Shown: positions 9,069-17,533 of the stretch, piece after piece | How the letters are laid out: the number at the start of each line of letters is the position of its first letter | Numbering within the stretch: position 1 is the stretch's first letter | Source: PFJX01 sp040757575 | GTDB taxonomy: Bacteria > Pseudomonadota > Gammaproteobacteria > Burkholderiales > Thiobacillaceae | Length of the DNA: 64,000 nt | Assembly (NCBI GenBank): GCA_040757575.1 | Contig: JBFLXA010000012.1 | Location: 27,773-91,772, forward strand | Direction: 5' to 3' | The notes under the pieces: generated by a model | The model's database searches: none | What the model saw: only the letters and a program-made list of their open reading frames with translations | Told to the model about the DNA's origin: nothing | Translations under genes and position numbers: made by a program

Positions 9069-10150
9069 GCGGCAAGGGGCGTACCCCGCCGCCGGCACAG
9101 ACTGCCGGCGCACTGAACGGCGGCGAATTTCTGCTGTACCAGACCGAGGATGCCCAGACCCGCGTGCAGTTGCGGGTGTCCGAGGGCACCGTCTGGATGA
9201 CCCAGAAGCAGCTCGCCGAGCTGTATCAGGTGAGCGTGCCGGCCATTGCCCAGCACATCCGCAATATCTACTCGGAGCGGGAGCTGGCCCCGGAGGCAAC
9301 TGTTAAAGATTACTTAATAGTTGCCCCGGAAGCCGCGCGGACAGTGGAACGGCGCATCGCCCACTACCGGCTGGAGATGGTGCTGGCCATCGGCTACCGG
9401 GTGCGTTCCCATCGCGGCACCCAGTTCCGCCGCTGGGCGACGGAGCAGCTCAAGAGCTATCTGGTGAAGGGCTTCGTGCTGGACGACGAGCGCTTCAAAC
9501 GCGGGGACGACACCTATTTCGACGAGTTGCTGGCCCGCATCCGGGACATCCGCTCCTCGGAGAAGGTGTTCTGGAAGAAGGTGCTGGATATCTATGCCAC
9601 CAGCATCGATTACGACCCCTCGGCGGAAGCCTCGCAACGCTTCTTCGCCACGGTGCAGAACAAGATGCACTGGGCGGCCCATGGCCATACGGCGGCGGAA
9701 TTGGTTGTACTGCGCGCGGATGCGCATGCGCCCAACATGGGCATGACCAATTGGCCCGGCGCAGCCAAAGGAGGTGCGATCCGCAAGGCGGATGCCGGTG
9801 TGGCCAAGAACTATCTCAACGAAGCGGAACTGGAGACGCTGAACCGGATCGTGAACGCCTACCTGGAATTCGCCGAGTTGCAGGCCCAGGCCCGGCGGGA
9901 AATGACCATGGCCACCTGGATTGGCAAGCTGGACGACTTCCTGCGTCTATCGGACCGGGAGGTGTTGACCCATGCCGGCAAGATCACGGCGGAACTGGCG
10001 CAGGCCAAGGCGGAGGCGGAATTTCGGGTTTTCCAGCAGCGCCAGCTCGCCGCTCCTAGCAGGGTGGAACAGGATTTCGAGGCAGCCATCGAGGTGGAGG
10101 TGAAGCTGTTGGAGAAAACCACCAAGAAGAACAAGGGGAAAAAGGGATGA
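9065..10150 (+). CDS. RhuM-family protein inside the type III R-M operon
   Basis: This 361-residue protein is like the RhuM (virulence RhuM) family. It shows EGTVWMTQKQLAELYQVSVP (about 44-63), an HTH-like segment, followed by AIAQHIRNIYSE and VLAIGYRVRSHRGTQFRRWA (about 116-135), typical of this group. The middle has GMTNWPG and the end is Lys-rich. RhuM proteins are often found inside restriction loci; their function is unknown, and a regulatory or DNA-binding role is suggested only by the HTH-like N-terminus. It overlaps mod and res by ATGA junctions on both sides, so it is translated as part of the mod-rhuM-res unit. Confidence 0.88.
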   Translation: MSGKGRTPPPAQTAGALNGGEFLLYQTEDAQTRVQLRVSEGTVWMTQKQLAELYQVSVPAIAQHIRNIYSERELAPEATVKDYLIVAPEAARTVERRIAHYRLEMVLAIGYRVRSHRGTQFRRWATEQLKSYLVKGFVLDDERFKRGDDTYFDELLARIRDIRSSEKVFWKKVLDIYATSIDYDPSAEASQRFFATVQNKMHWAAHGHTAAELVVLRADAHAPNMGMTNWPGAAKGGAIRKADAGVAKNYLNEAELETLNRIVNAYLEFAELQAQARREMTMATWIGKLDDFLRLSDREVLTHAGKITAELAQAKAEAEFRVFQQRQLAAPSRVEQDFEAAIEVEVKLLEKTTKKNKGKKG

Positions 10151-12837
10151 ACCGCCACGTCAACGCCATCGCCGGCCGCCTGAGCCTGCGCCATCCGCAA
10201 CGCCGCTCGCTGGAAATCCTGGACCGCATCACCGAGATCGCCCCGCCAAGCAAGGACGTGGACCTGGCGGCGGTGCTGGAGACCATCAAGAGCGAGTTTC
10301 CGTCGGTGACGGACTTCGAGCGGGAGTTTCCGTCCCTATGCTTTGCCCTGGCCACAGGGGTGGGCAAAACACGCCTCATGGGTGCCTTCATCAGTTATCT
10401 GCATCTGGCCCACGGCATCAACAACTTCTTTGTGCTGGCGCCCAACCTGACCATCTACAACAAGCTGATTGCCGATTTCAGCGACCGCAACCATCCCAAG
10501 TATGTGTTCCGGGGCATCGCCGAGTTCGCCATCGACGCGCCGTCGATCATCACCGGCGACAACTACGACCAGCGCGATCCCATGAGCGGCACGCTGTTCG
10601 GCGGGGTGAGGATCAACATCTTCAACATCTCCAAGATCAATTCGGAAGTGCGCGGCGGCAAGTCGCCCCGCATCAAGCGGCTGTCGGAATACATCGGCGA
10701 GAGCTATTTCGACTATCTGGCTGGCTTGCCGGATCTGGTCATGCTGATGGATGAATCGCATCGCTATCGAGCCAGTGCCGGCATTCGCGCCATCAACGAA
10801 TTGAAGCCGATCCTGGGGCTGGAGCTGACGGCCACGCCCTTCGTGGAGACCACGCGGGGTGCTACGGCCTTCAAGAACGTGATTGTTGACTACCCCCTGG
10901 GCCGGGCAATGGCCGATGGCTTCGTCAAGGAACCGGCGGTGGTGACGCGGAAGAATTTCAACCCGGCGGGCATGTCGGTGGAGGAGATCGAGCGGCTGAA
11001 ACTGGAAGACGGTGTGCGTCTGCATGAGTCCGTGAAGGTGGAGCTGGAGACCTATGCCCGCGAGAGCGAGAACCCGATCGTCAAGCCGTTCCTGCTGGTG
11101 ATTGCCCGTGATACCACCCACGCCGGGCAACTGACCGAGCTGATCAAGTCCGACAAATTCTTTGAGGGGCGCTATCGGGACAAGGTCATCCAGGTGGATT
11201 CGAGCAAGACCGGCGCGGAAGAAGAGGAGATGATCGGCCGACTGCTCAAGGTGGAGCACACCGACGAGCCGACGGAGATCGTGATTCACGTCAACATGCT
11301 CAAGGAGGGCTGGGACGTGACCAATCTCTACACCATCGTGCCGCTGCGTGCCGCCAATGCCCGCATCCTCATCGAGCAATCCATCGGGCGCGGTCTGCGC
11401 CTGCCCTATGGCAAGCGCACCGGCGTCATGGCAGTGGACCGGCTGAATATCGTTGCCCACGACAAATTCCAGGAGATCATCTCCGAGGCCAACAAGCCGG
11501 ATTCGGCGATTCACTTGCAGGCCGTGGTGCTGGACTCAGAAGACCTGGGCCAGAAGACCGCCACGGTGGTGTCGCAATCTCAATTGGCCTCGAAGCTGGG
11601 GCTGAAACCCGCCCAGGTGACCAGCAACACGGTGGTGGCGGGTGGCGAAACTGTGCCGGTTTTCACCAAGCCCGAAGAGCAGAAGGTGGCCCAGATCACC
11701 TTTGATGTCATCCGCAAGCTGGAAAACCAGCCGCAGACGCTGCCTACCGTCGAATACCTGAAGAAGCCGGAGATACAGGCCGCCATCATCAAGGCTGTAG
11801 AAGAACAGCACCAGCCGGCGCAGTTGGAACTGGAAGGGGTGGCGGAGAAGCCTGACATTGCTGCCGTGGTGGCGAAGACGGTGGAACTGGTCACGCAACA
11901 GACCATCGATATCCCGCGCATTCTGGTGGTGCCCAAAGGTGAGGTGAAATCAGGCTTCAAACCGTTCACCCTGGACCTGACCACGCTGAAATATCCGGCA
12001 GTATCCGATGAGCTTTGGATTCAGCACCTGCGCACGAATCAGCTTGAAGTTGTTGCCCTCGGCCGGGGCGGCATCGAGGAAGCCCGGCTGGAAGATTATG
12101 TGGTCAGCGGTCTGGTGGACTTCGACGACATTTCCTACGACCACCACTCCGACTTGCTCTATGACTTGGCAACGCAGACCGTGGCGCACTTCCGGACCTA
12201 TCTTGCCGAAGACGACGCGCGCAAGGTGTTGCGATGCTACCAGCGCGACATCGCCCGTTTTATCCACGCCCAGATGCAGGCCCATTACTGGGAGGATGTG
12301 GCCGGCTACGAGGTGAAGATCAACAAGGGCTTCACCGAGCTGAAGCAGAGTGCCTACACCTATTCGGTACAGGAACCGCCCGCCAGTTACCGGGTGGAAC
12401 CGGCGGACAAAAGCAACATGGCGAAGTACCTCTTCGGCGGCTTCGAGAAATGCCTGTACCCAGTGCAGAAGTTCGATTCGGACTCCGAACGCAAACTGGC
12501 GGTGATTCTGGAGCGGGACGCCCTCAAGTGGTTCAAGCCTGCGAAGGGACAGTTCCAGATTTATTACCGGGATGGGGCAGATCATCGGGAATATCAGCCG
12601 GATTTCATTGCCGAGACGACCGACGCAATTTATATGCTGGAACCCAAGAAGCGCACGGAGCTGGATGACCCCATTGTTCAGGCCAAGAAGGAGGTGGCTG
12701 TGCAGTGGTGCGCGAATGCTTCAGATCATGCGGCGAGTTACAGCGGCAAGCCGTGGCGCTATGTGCTGATTCCCCATGATGAGATTGCTGAGAACATGAC
12801 GCTTGAGGGCGTGGCGGCGCGGTTTGGTTGCACTTGA
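10147..12837 (+). CDS. res: Type III restriction enzyme Res subunit
   Basis: This 896-residue ATP-dependent endonuclease subunit partners Mod. The Walker A motif is TGVGKT at 70-75 and the helicase box II is DESH at 202-205. Near the C-terminus a PD-(D/E)xK nuclease site reads PDF (Asp819) then ML-Glu832-P-Lys834. All catalytic elements are present, so the enzyme looks intact. Its start overlaps the RhuM stop. It is expected to cleave DNA carrying unmethylated, inversely oriented Mod sites. It ends the operon; the next coding region is on the opposite strand. Confidence 0.93.
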   Translation: MNRHVNAIAGRLSLRHPQRRSLEILDRITEIAPPSKDVDLAAVLETIKSEFPSVTDFEREFPSLCFALATGVGKTRLMGAFISYLHLAHGINNFFVLAPNLTIYNKLIADFSDRNHPKYVFRGIAEFAIDAPSIITGDNYDQRDPMSGTLFGGVRINIFNISKINSEVRGGKSPRIKRLSEYIGESYFDYLAGLPDLVMLMDESHRYRASAGIRAINELKPILGLELTATPFVETTRGATAFKNVIVDYPLGRAMADGFVKEPAVVTRKNFNPAGMSVEEIERLKLEDGVRLHESVKVELETYARESENPIVKPFLLVIARDTTHAGQLTELIKSDKFFEGRYRDKVIQVDSSKTGAEEEEMIGRLLKVEHTDEPTEIVIHVNMLKEGWDVTNLYTIVPLRAANARILIEQSIGRGLRLPYGKRTGVMAVDRLNIVAHDKFQEIISEANKPDSAIHLQAVVLDSEDLGQKTATVVSQSQLASKLGLKPAQVTSNTVVAGGETVPVFTKPEEQKVAQITFDVIRKLENQPQTLPTVEYLKKPEIQAAIIKAVEEQHQPAQLELEGVAEKPDIAAVVAKTVELVTQQTIDIPRILVVPKGEVKSGFKPFTLDLTTLKYPAVSDELWIQHLRTNQLEVVALGRGGIEEARLEDYVVSGLVDFDDISYDHHSDLLYDLATQTVAHFRTYLAEDDARKVLRCYQRDIARFIHAQMQAHYWEDVAGYEVKINKGFTELKQSAYTYSVQEPPASYRVEPADKSNMAKYLFGGFEKCLYPVQKFDSDSERKLAVILERDALKWFKPAKGQFQIYYRDGADHREYQPDFIAETTDAIYMLEPKKRTELDDPIVQAKKEVAVQWCANASDHAASYSGKPWRYVLIPHDEIAENMTLEGVAARFGCT

Positions 12838-13155
12838 TAAATCGTCTGCGCTGATCATAGTTTGTGGCCGAAAGACTGCTAAGCGATGTATTGCAGGCCA
12901 ATTCAGACCGTAGACTCAAGGTCGGCAACGGCCGATGAGCACTCAGTGGACTGGCGTCCCAAGGGACCACTGCTCACAGATACTTGCCATTGGAGCCCCG
13001 AGAACCGTTTTTCCGTAACGAGGTGACTGCGCCTGAGCGACTCCGATGGAACAGTCATTCACTTGGACATCGACTTGTCTGTCCCGGGTCAAGTGCAATG
13101 TGATTCATGGTCGGGTGATGCGCGATCCAGCAGTCACGTGGGCCGGTAACCCGCA
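12838..13155. other. Gap at the right edge of the defence island
   Basis: These 318 bases separate two convergent genes (res and the Gly/Cys-tailed protein), and I see no coding sequence. About 100 bases after res is a compact hairpin at about 12944-12972: GTCCC-AA-GGGAC nested in CAGTGG...CCACTG. It has no following T-run, so it may be a structured element rather than a classic terminator. The composition is intermediate between the island and the nif region. Confidence 0.5.
12944..12972. terminator. Hairpin between convergent genes, possible terminator
   Basis: Inner stem GTCCC (12956-12960), loop AA, GGGAC (12963-12967); outer arms CAGTGG and CCACTG. It lies where two convergent transcripts must end. 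The poly-U tail is missing, so a termination role is only a possibility. Confidence 0.3.
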
Positions 13156-13839
13156 TCAGTCTCCGCCACAGCCCCCGCCGCCGTCGCTACCTCCCCCGTC
13201 GCTGTCGCCAAAACCATCGGTGCCGCCATCTGGATCGGTGCTGGAGAAATCCCCGCCGCAGTAAGGGCTGCCTGACCCACCCCCGGTGTTGTCCCTGTCC
13301 AGGGCCTTGCAGTCCGGCACGTAGTGAAACCCGTCGGTAATGCCCAGCTTGGCGTCTATGGCAAACAACAGGGGCAGGCGGGCGGGGTTGCGGGGATCGA
13401 TGTCCTCTTCCTTGCAGGCGTGCCACCAGACCCGGCGCAGGCCCGCGTTGGTCTGGCGGTTGGCGCTCAGCACCACGGCCGGGGTGTGGTGCAGAAATCG
13501 ACCGAAGGCTTGTTTGCAGAAGGCATCGTAGTGACGGGTGTAGAGGATGAACTCATGCCACAGGTCGTCCACCACCTGGGAAGGCATGGATACCGGCTCC
13601 AGCCGGCCGTTCAGATAGGCCAGGAAAAACTTGCGCAGGGCCCGCATCACCAGATAACGATCCTTCTCCGCCAGGCCGGGGCGTCGGGCGGCCAGCTTGT
13701 CCAGCAAGCCCGGTGGAAACCTGTAGGTGCGGATGAACTGGGCCTGGGCCAGCCGCCGCCAGCGGTGCCATAGCGCCAGACTGATGCCCAGGGTGGCCAG
13801 AAACAGGACGAAGAACAGGGGGGCGAGGGCGGCGCTCAT
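13156..13839 (-). CDS. Membrane-anchored protein with Gly/Asp-rich Cys tail
   Basis: This 227-residue protein starts with one transmembrane segment (residues 5-24). A soluble domain follows with VVDDLWHEFILYTRHY (about 89-104) and FGRFLHH (about 111-117). The C-terminal tail is dominated by Gly, Asp and Ser and ends in GGGGCGGD. The WHEFILYT and LHH segments resemble what I know from glycine-rich-domain (GRDP-like) proteins, but the function is unknown. It lies 25 bases downstream of draT on the same strand, so it is probably co-transcribed with the nitrogenase-switch gene. Conserved Trp/His residues in the domain could bind a ligand or metal. Confidence 0.65.
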   Translation of the reverse strand: MSAALAPLFFVLFLATLGISLALWHRWRRLAQAQFIRTYRFPPGLLDKLAARRPGLAEKDRYLVMRALRKFFLAYLNGRLEPVSMPSQVVDDLWHEFILYTRHYDAFCKQAFGRFLHHTPAVVLSANRQTNAGLRRVWWHACKEEDIDPRNPARLPLLFAIDAKLGITDGFHYVPDCKALDRDNTGGGSGSPYCGGDFSSTDPDGGTDGFGDSDGGGSDGGGGCGGD

Positions 13840-13864
13840 GGGGTTGGGGTCTCAGGTTGTCGCG

Positions 13865-14800
13865 TCAGGTTGTTGCATATTCCACTTCATACACCCCGCC
13901 GATTACCGCGTATTCATCCTCTCCCGCCAGCCGGCCCGGCAGCAGGCCATGGAAGAAAGCCACCTTGGCCAGGGGCACTTCCACTTCCAGGATGAAGTCG
14001 CCGAACTCCCCGGCCCGCTCCCGGTTGCGGGTGAAGGAGGACAGGCTGTTGAGCAGTACCACCCGGCGGGGTTTGTCGCGGAGGTTGTCTGCGGGGTGGG
14101 CCATCTCGTACAGGGTTTCGTGGTCCCCCATGTGGTTCACGCCCCGGTAAAGGGTGATATGGGTCTGGCCCAGGCGCTGGCGGCCCAGTTCGTACTGGCA
14201 GTAGGTGTAGAGCAGGTCCAGCTGGGCTTCCAGGGCGTTGGTGCCGTACAGGCCCCGGGAACGTTGTTCCAGGTAGGCCCGGTAGGGCAGGGCGGAGAAA
14301 TCCCGGATGGGGCCGCCGTGGTGGCGGGGCAGCAGGCCAAAGCAGGATTCCACCCAGCCCTTGAGCACGGCGCCTTCCTGGCCGTCGCTGTCGAAGGCCC
14401 AGCCCCGCAGCAGGCGCAGGTAGTGGGCCTTGGCCCGGGCATGGCGGGCGTTGTCCCGCCAGCCCGCTTCTTCCGGGCTGTCCAGGCTGAAGGCGGCGGC
14501 CATGTGGTTCTGGAACAGGCGGGCGCGTTCAGCGGGGTCGGCAAGACGATCCAGGGCCATGAACAGGGGCTTGTGGAGTTCCAGCACGCCGTCCAGGGCC
14601 AGGGCCACGGGGCGTTTCTGGTAGGCCAGGCTGCCCAGCAGCACCGCCGGCAGGCTGCACCGGTTGATGGGCAGGCGGGCCTGGCGGGGCAGGCTGGCAC
14701 GGTCCCGGTCTGCGGTGGTGTGTGTTGTAGGCAGCGCGACAAAGTTTTGCGTTTTGTCGTGTGCCACTCCCGTATCAGGATCGTTATGTCCTGTTTTCAT
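13865..14800 (-). CDS. draT: NAD+-dinitrogenase-reductase ADP-ribosyltransferase
   Basis: DraT inactivates nitrogenase by ADP-ribosylating Arg101 of NifH in response to ammonium or energy shift. The 311-residue sequence has the family's LPINRCSLPAVLLGSLAYQ near the N-terminus, TLYRGVNHM (the Arg of the R-S-E triad), SLSSFTRNRERAGEFGD and FILEVEVP (Glu region). It is divergent from nifH; the reverse partner DraG is encoded about 44 kb away in this window. The exact start is uncertain: the ATG at 14800 gives a poorly conserved leader that overlaps the NifA upstream site at 14726-14741, and an in-frame GTG lies 11 codons further in. Confidence 0.92.
   Translation of the reverse strand: MKTGHNDPDTGVAHDKTQNFVALPTTHTTADRDRASLPRQARLPINRCSLPAVLLGSLAYQKRPVALALDGVLELHKPLFMALDRLADPAERARLFQNHMAAAFSLDSPEEAGWRDNARHARAKAHYLRLLRGWAFDSDGQEGAVLKGWVESCFGLLPRHHGGPIRDFSALPYRAYLEQRSRGLYGTNALEAQLDLLYTYCQYELGRQRLGQTHITLYRGVNHMGDHETLYEMAHPADNLRDKPRRVVLLNSLSSFTRNRERAGEFGDFILEVEVPLAKVAFFHGLLPGRLAGEDEYAVIGGVYEVEYATT
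14726..14741 (+). promoter_or_regulatory. NifA upstream activator sequence for nifH
   Basis: TGTAGGCAGCGCGACA fits the NifA consensus TGT-N10-ACA exactly. It lies about 97 bases before the sigma-54 promoter, a usual distance for looping activation. It falls inside the 5' part of the divergent draT frame. Confidence 0.8.
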
Positions 14801-14837
14801 GTCTTTATATTCAATGAGTTATGTTGTTTTTTGCCGC

Positions 14838-14853
14838 TGGCACATCCCTTGCG
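14838..14853 (+). promoter_or_regulatory. Sigma-54 (-24/-12) promoter of nifHDK
   Basis: TGGCAC-ATCCC-TTGCG matches the sigma-54 consensus TGGCAC-N5-TTGCW, with the invariant GG and GC 12 bases apart. The nifH start codon lies 64 bases downstream. Confidence 0.92.
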
Positions 14854-14916
14854 ATAACTCCACTGCGAGCGAAATTTCCGTCGCGCCCCTGTGTGACTGT
14901 TCAGAGGAGAATCAAG

Positions 14917-15807
14917 ATGGCTTTGCGTCAATGTGCGATTTACGGCAAGGGTGGTATCGGCAAATCTACCACCACCCAGAACCTGGTGGCTGCCCTGGCC
15001 GAGGCGGGCAAGAAAGTGATGATCGTGGGTTGCGACCCCAAGGCGGACTCTACCCGTCTGATCCTTCACGCTAAAGCCCAGAACACCATCATGCACCTGG
15101 CTGCCGAAGCCGGTTCCGTGGAAGACCTGGAACTGGAAGACGTGCTGAAGGTGGGTTATGGCGACATCAAGTGCGTCGAATCCGGTGGCCCCGAGCCGGG
15201 CGTCGGCTGCGCCGGCCGCGGTGTGATCACCGCCATCAACTTCCTGGAAGAGGAAGGCGCCTACGAAGAGGATCTGGACTTCGTGTTCTACGACGTGCTG
15301 GGTGACGTGGTGTGCGGCGGCTTCGCCATGCCCATCCGCGAGAACAAGGCCCAGGAAATCTACATCGTCGTGTCCGGCGAGATGATGGCCATGTACGCCG
15401 CCAACAACATCGCCAAGGGCATCGTGAAGTACGCCAACTCCGGCGGTGTGCGTCTGGCCGGCCTGATCTGCAACAGCCGCAATACCGCCCGTGAGGACGA
15501 GCTGATCACCGAGCTGGCCACCAAGCTGGGCAGCCAGATGATCCACTTCATCCCCCGGGACAACGAAGTGCAGCGGGCCGAAATCCGCCGCATGACGGTG
15601 ATCGAGTACAACCCCCAGGCCAAGCAGGCCGACGAGTACCGCGCCCTGGCCCAGAAGGTCATGAACAACAAGAACCTGGTGATCCCCACCCCCATCACCA
15701 TGGACGAGTTGGAAGAAGTGATGATGTCCTTCGGCATCCTGGAAGAGGAAGACGAGTCCATCGTCGGCAAGACCGCTGCCCAGCTGGCCGCTGAAGCTGC
15801 TGCTTGA
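14917..15807 (+). CDS. nifH: Nitrogenase iron protein (dinitrogenase reductase)
   Basis: This is the homodimeric ATPase that passes electrons from ferredoxin/flavodoxin to NifDK. The 296 residues include the P-loop GKGGIGKS (10-17), Cys98 and Cys133 that ligate the bridging [4Fe-4S] cluster, and Arg101 in GCAGRG, the residue modified by DraT. ATG 14917 is chosen because AGAGGAGA precedes it and the protein then starts MALRQCAIYGKGG like other NifH. It is the first gene of the nif operon under the sigma-54 promoter at 14838. The 156-base gap to nifD carries a strong secondary-structure element. Confidence 0.99.
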   Translation: MALRQCAIYGKGGIGKSTTTQNLVAALAEAGKKVMIVGCDPKADSTRLILHAKAQNTIMHLAAEAGSVEDLELEDVLKVGYGDIKCVESGGPEPGVGCAGRGVITAINFLEEEGAYEEDLDFVFYDVLGDVVCGGFAMPIRENKAQEIYIVVSGEMMAMYAANNIAKGIVKYANSGGVRLAGLICNSRNTAREDELITELATKLGSQMIHFIPRDNEVQRAEIRRMTVIEYNPQAKQADEYRALAQKVMNNKNLVIPTPITMDELEEVMMSFGILEEEDESIVGKTAAQLAAEAAA

Positions 15808-15815
15808 TGTTGAAG

Positions 15816-15908
15816 CCCCTCCCCCGCCGGGGGAGGGGTTGGGGAGAGGGTGGGTTCGCCAACGCGACTTTCCCTCACCCCCGGCCCCTCTCCCGGTGGG
15901 AGAGGGGA
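15816..15908. repeat. Double palindrome between nifH and nifD
   Basis: Two hairpins follow each other: CCCCTCCCCC-GCC-GGGGGAGGGG (15816-15838) and CCCCTCTCCC-GGT-GGGAGAGGGG (15885-15907). The intervening GGGGAGAGGG can also pair with the downstream CCCTC/CCCCTCTCCC arms. It belongs to the palindrome family seen at 17446 and elsewhere. It may protect the 3' end of a nifH-only mRNA or attenuate readthrough. Confidence 0.85.
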
Positions 15909-15929
15909 GTGACCAACCCAACATGCTGT

Positions 15930-15943
15930 CCACAGATTGGTGG
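15930..15943 (+). promoter_or_regulatory. Leader hairpin before the nifD ribosome binding site
   Basis: CCAC-AGATTG-GTGG ends 9 bases before AGGAG of nifD. An equivalent hairpin (CCAC-AGATGG-GTGG) ends 8 bases before AGGAG of nifK, within a longer shared stretch. It may modulate or coordinate nifD and nifK translation. Confidence 0.5.
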
Positions 15944-15963
15944 CAGCGTGAAAGGAGAAAGAA

Positions 15964-17439
15964 ATGTCTAACCTGACTCGCGAAGAAACCGAAGCCCTCA
16001 TCGCCGAGGTGCTGGAGGTATATCCCGACAAGGCCAAGAAGGACCGTGCCAAGCACCTGGCCGTCAACGACCAGAGCATCGAACAATCCAAGAAGTGCAT
16101 CACCTCCAACCGCAAGTCCCTGCCCGGTGTCATGACCATCCGCGGCTGTGCCTATGCCGGTTCCCGGGGTGTGGTGTGGGGTCCCATCAAGGACATGATC
16201 CACATTTCCCACGGCCCCGTGGGCTGCGGCCAGTATTCCCGCGCCGGGCGCCGTAACTACTACGTCGGCACCACCGGCGTGAACACCTTTGCCGAGATGA
16301 ACTTCACCTCCGACTTCCAGGAGAAGGACATCGTCTTCGGTGGCGACAAGAAACTGGCCAAGATCATTGAAGAGATCGAGGGCCTGTTCCCCCTGCACAA
16401 GGGCATCTCCGTGCAATCCGAGTGCCCCATCGGCCTGATCGGTGACGACATCGAAGCCGTGTCCAAGAAGGGCGCTGCCACCATCAACAAACCCGTGGTG
16501 CCCGTGCGCTGCGAGGGCTTCCGGGGCGTGTCCCAGTCCCTGGGCCACCACATCGCCAACGATGCCATCCGTGACTGGGTGCTGGACCGCCGCGACAACG
16601 TCGCCTTCGAATCCACCCCCTACGACGTGACCATCATCGGTGACTACAACATCGGCGGCGACGCCTGGTCCTCCCGCATCCTGCTGGAAGAAATGGGTCT
16701 TCGGGTCATCGCCCAGTGGTCCGGCGACGGCACCCTGGCCGAAATGGAAAACACCCCCAAGGCCAAGCTGAACCTGCTGCACTGCTACCGTTCCATGAAC
16801 TACATCAGCCGGCACATGGAAGAGAAGTACGGTATTCCCTGGATGGAATACAACTTCTTTGGCCCCACCAAGATCGAGGAATCCCTGCGCAGGATCGCCG
16901 CCTTCTTTGATGACAGCATCAAGCAGAAGTGCGAGGAAGTGATCGCCAAGTACCGCCCCATGGTGGATGCCGTGATCGAGAAGTACAAGCCCCGCCTCAC
17001 CGGCAAGCGGGTCATGCTGTACGTGGGCGGCCTGCGTCCCCGGCACGTGATCGGTTCCTACGAGGACCTGGGCATGGAAGTGGTGGGCACCGGCTACGAG
17101 TTCGCCCACGGCGACGACTACGACCGCACCATCAAGGAAATGGGTAACGCCACCCTGCTGTACGACGACGTCACCGGCTTCGAATTCGAGGAATTCGTGA
17201 AGAAGGTGAAGCCTGACCTGGTGGGCTCCGGCATCAAGGAAAAGTACATCTTCCAGAAGATGGGCATCCCCTTCCGCCAGATGCACAGCTGGGACTACTC
17301 CGGCCCCTACCACGGCTACGACGGCTTCGCCATCTTCGCCCGGGACATGGACATGACCCTGAACAACCCCTGCTGGGGCAAGCTGGTGCCGCCCTGGAAG
17401 AAGGTTGAAGAAGCCCAGGAACTGGCCAAGGCAGCCTGA
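15964..17439 (+). CDS. nifD: Nitrogenase molybdenum-iron protein alpha chain
   Basis: This is the catalytic alpha subunit of dinitrogenase, which holds FeMo-cofactor and half of each P-cluster. The 491-residue chain has P-cluster ligands Cys62, Cys88 and Cys154, and cofactor ligands Cys274 (LLHCYRS) and His441 (MHSWDY), equivalent to Cys275 and His442 of Azotobacter vinelandii. AAAGGAG precedes the ATG. This is the Mo-type enzyme (NifD), consistent with the adjacent modABC genes. It is followed by a palindromic repeat and then nifK. Confidence 0.99.
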   Translation: MSNLTREETEALIAEVLEVYPDKAKKDRAKHLAVNDQSIEQSKKCITSNRKSLPGVMTIRGCAYAGSRGVVWGPIKDMIHISHGPVGCGQYSRAGRRNYYVGTTGVNTFAEMNFTSDFQEKDIVFGGDKKLAKIIEEIEGLFPLHKGISVQSECPIGLIGDDIEAVSKKGAATINKPVVPVRCEGFRGVSQSLGHHIANDAIRDWVLDRRDNVAFESTPYDVTIIGDYNIGGDAWSSRILLEEMGLRVIAQWSGDGTLAEMENTPKAKLNLLHCYRSMNYISRHMEEKYGIPWMEYNFFGPTKIEESLRRIAAFFDDSIKQKCEEVIAKYRPMVDAVIEKYKPRLTGKRVMLYVGGLRPRHVIGSYEDLGMEVVGTGYEFAHGDDYDRTIKEMGNATLLYDDVTGFEFEEFVKKVKPDLVGSGIKEKYIFQKMGIPFRQMHSWDYSGPYHGYDGFAIFARDMDMTLNNPCWGKLVPPWKKVEEAQELAKAA

Positions 17440-17445
17440 TGCAAG

Positions 17446-17471
17446 CCCCTCCCCCGCAAGCGGGGGAGGGG
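17446..17471. repeat. Palindromic repeat between nifD and nifK
   Basis: A perfect inverted repeat CCCCTCCCCCGC - AA - GCGGGGGAGGGG immediately after the nifD stop. It is almost identical to the copy inside mod (8995-9020), which has TT as loop. Confidence 0.9.
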
Positions 17472-17500
17472 AGTGAAACCGATCAACCTTTTGCCGGTAT

Positions 17501-17514
17501 CCACAGATGGGTGG
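17501..17514 (+). promoter_or_regulatory. Leader hairpin before the nifK ribosome binding site
   Basis: CCAC-AGATGG-GTGG followed 8 bases later by AGGAG. It is the counterpart of the element before nifD at 15930-15943. The similarity extends upstream (TCCACAGAT) and to the RBS itself, so the two leaders look duplicated. Confidence 0.5.
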
Positions 17515-17533
17515 TGCCGGTAAGGAGATGAAC

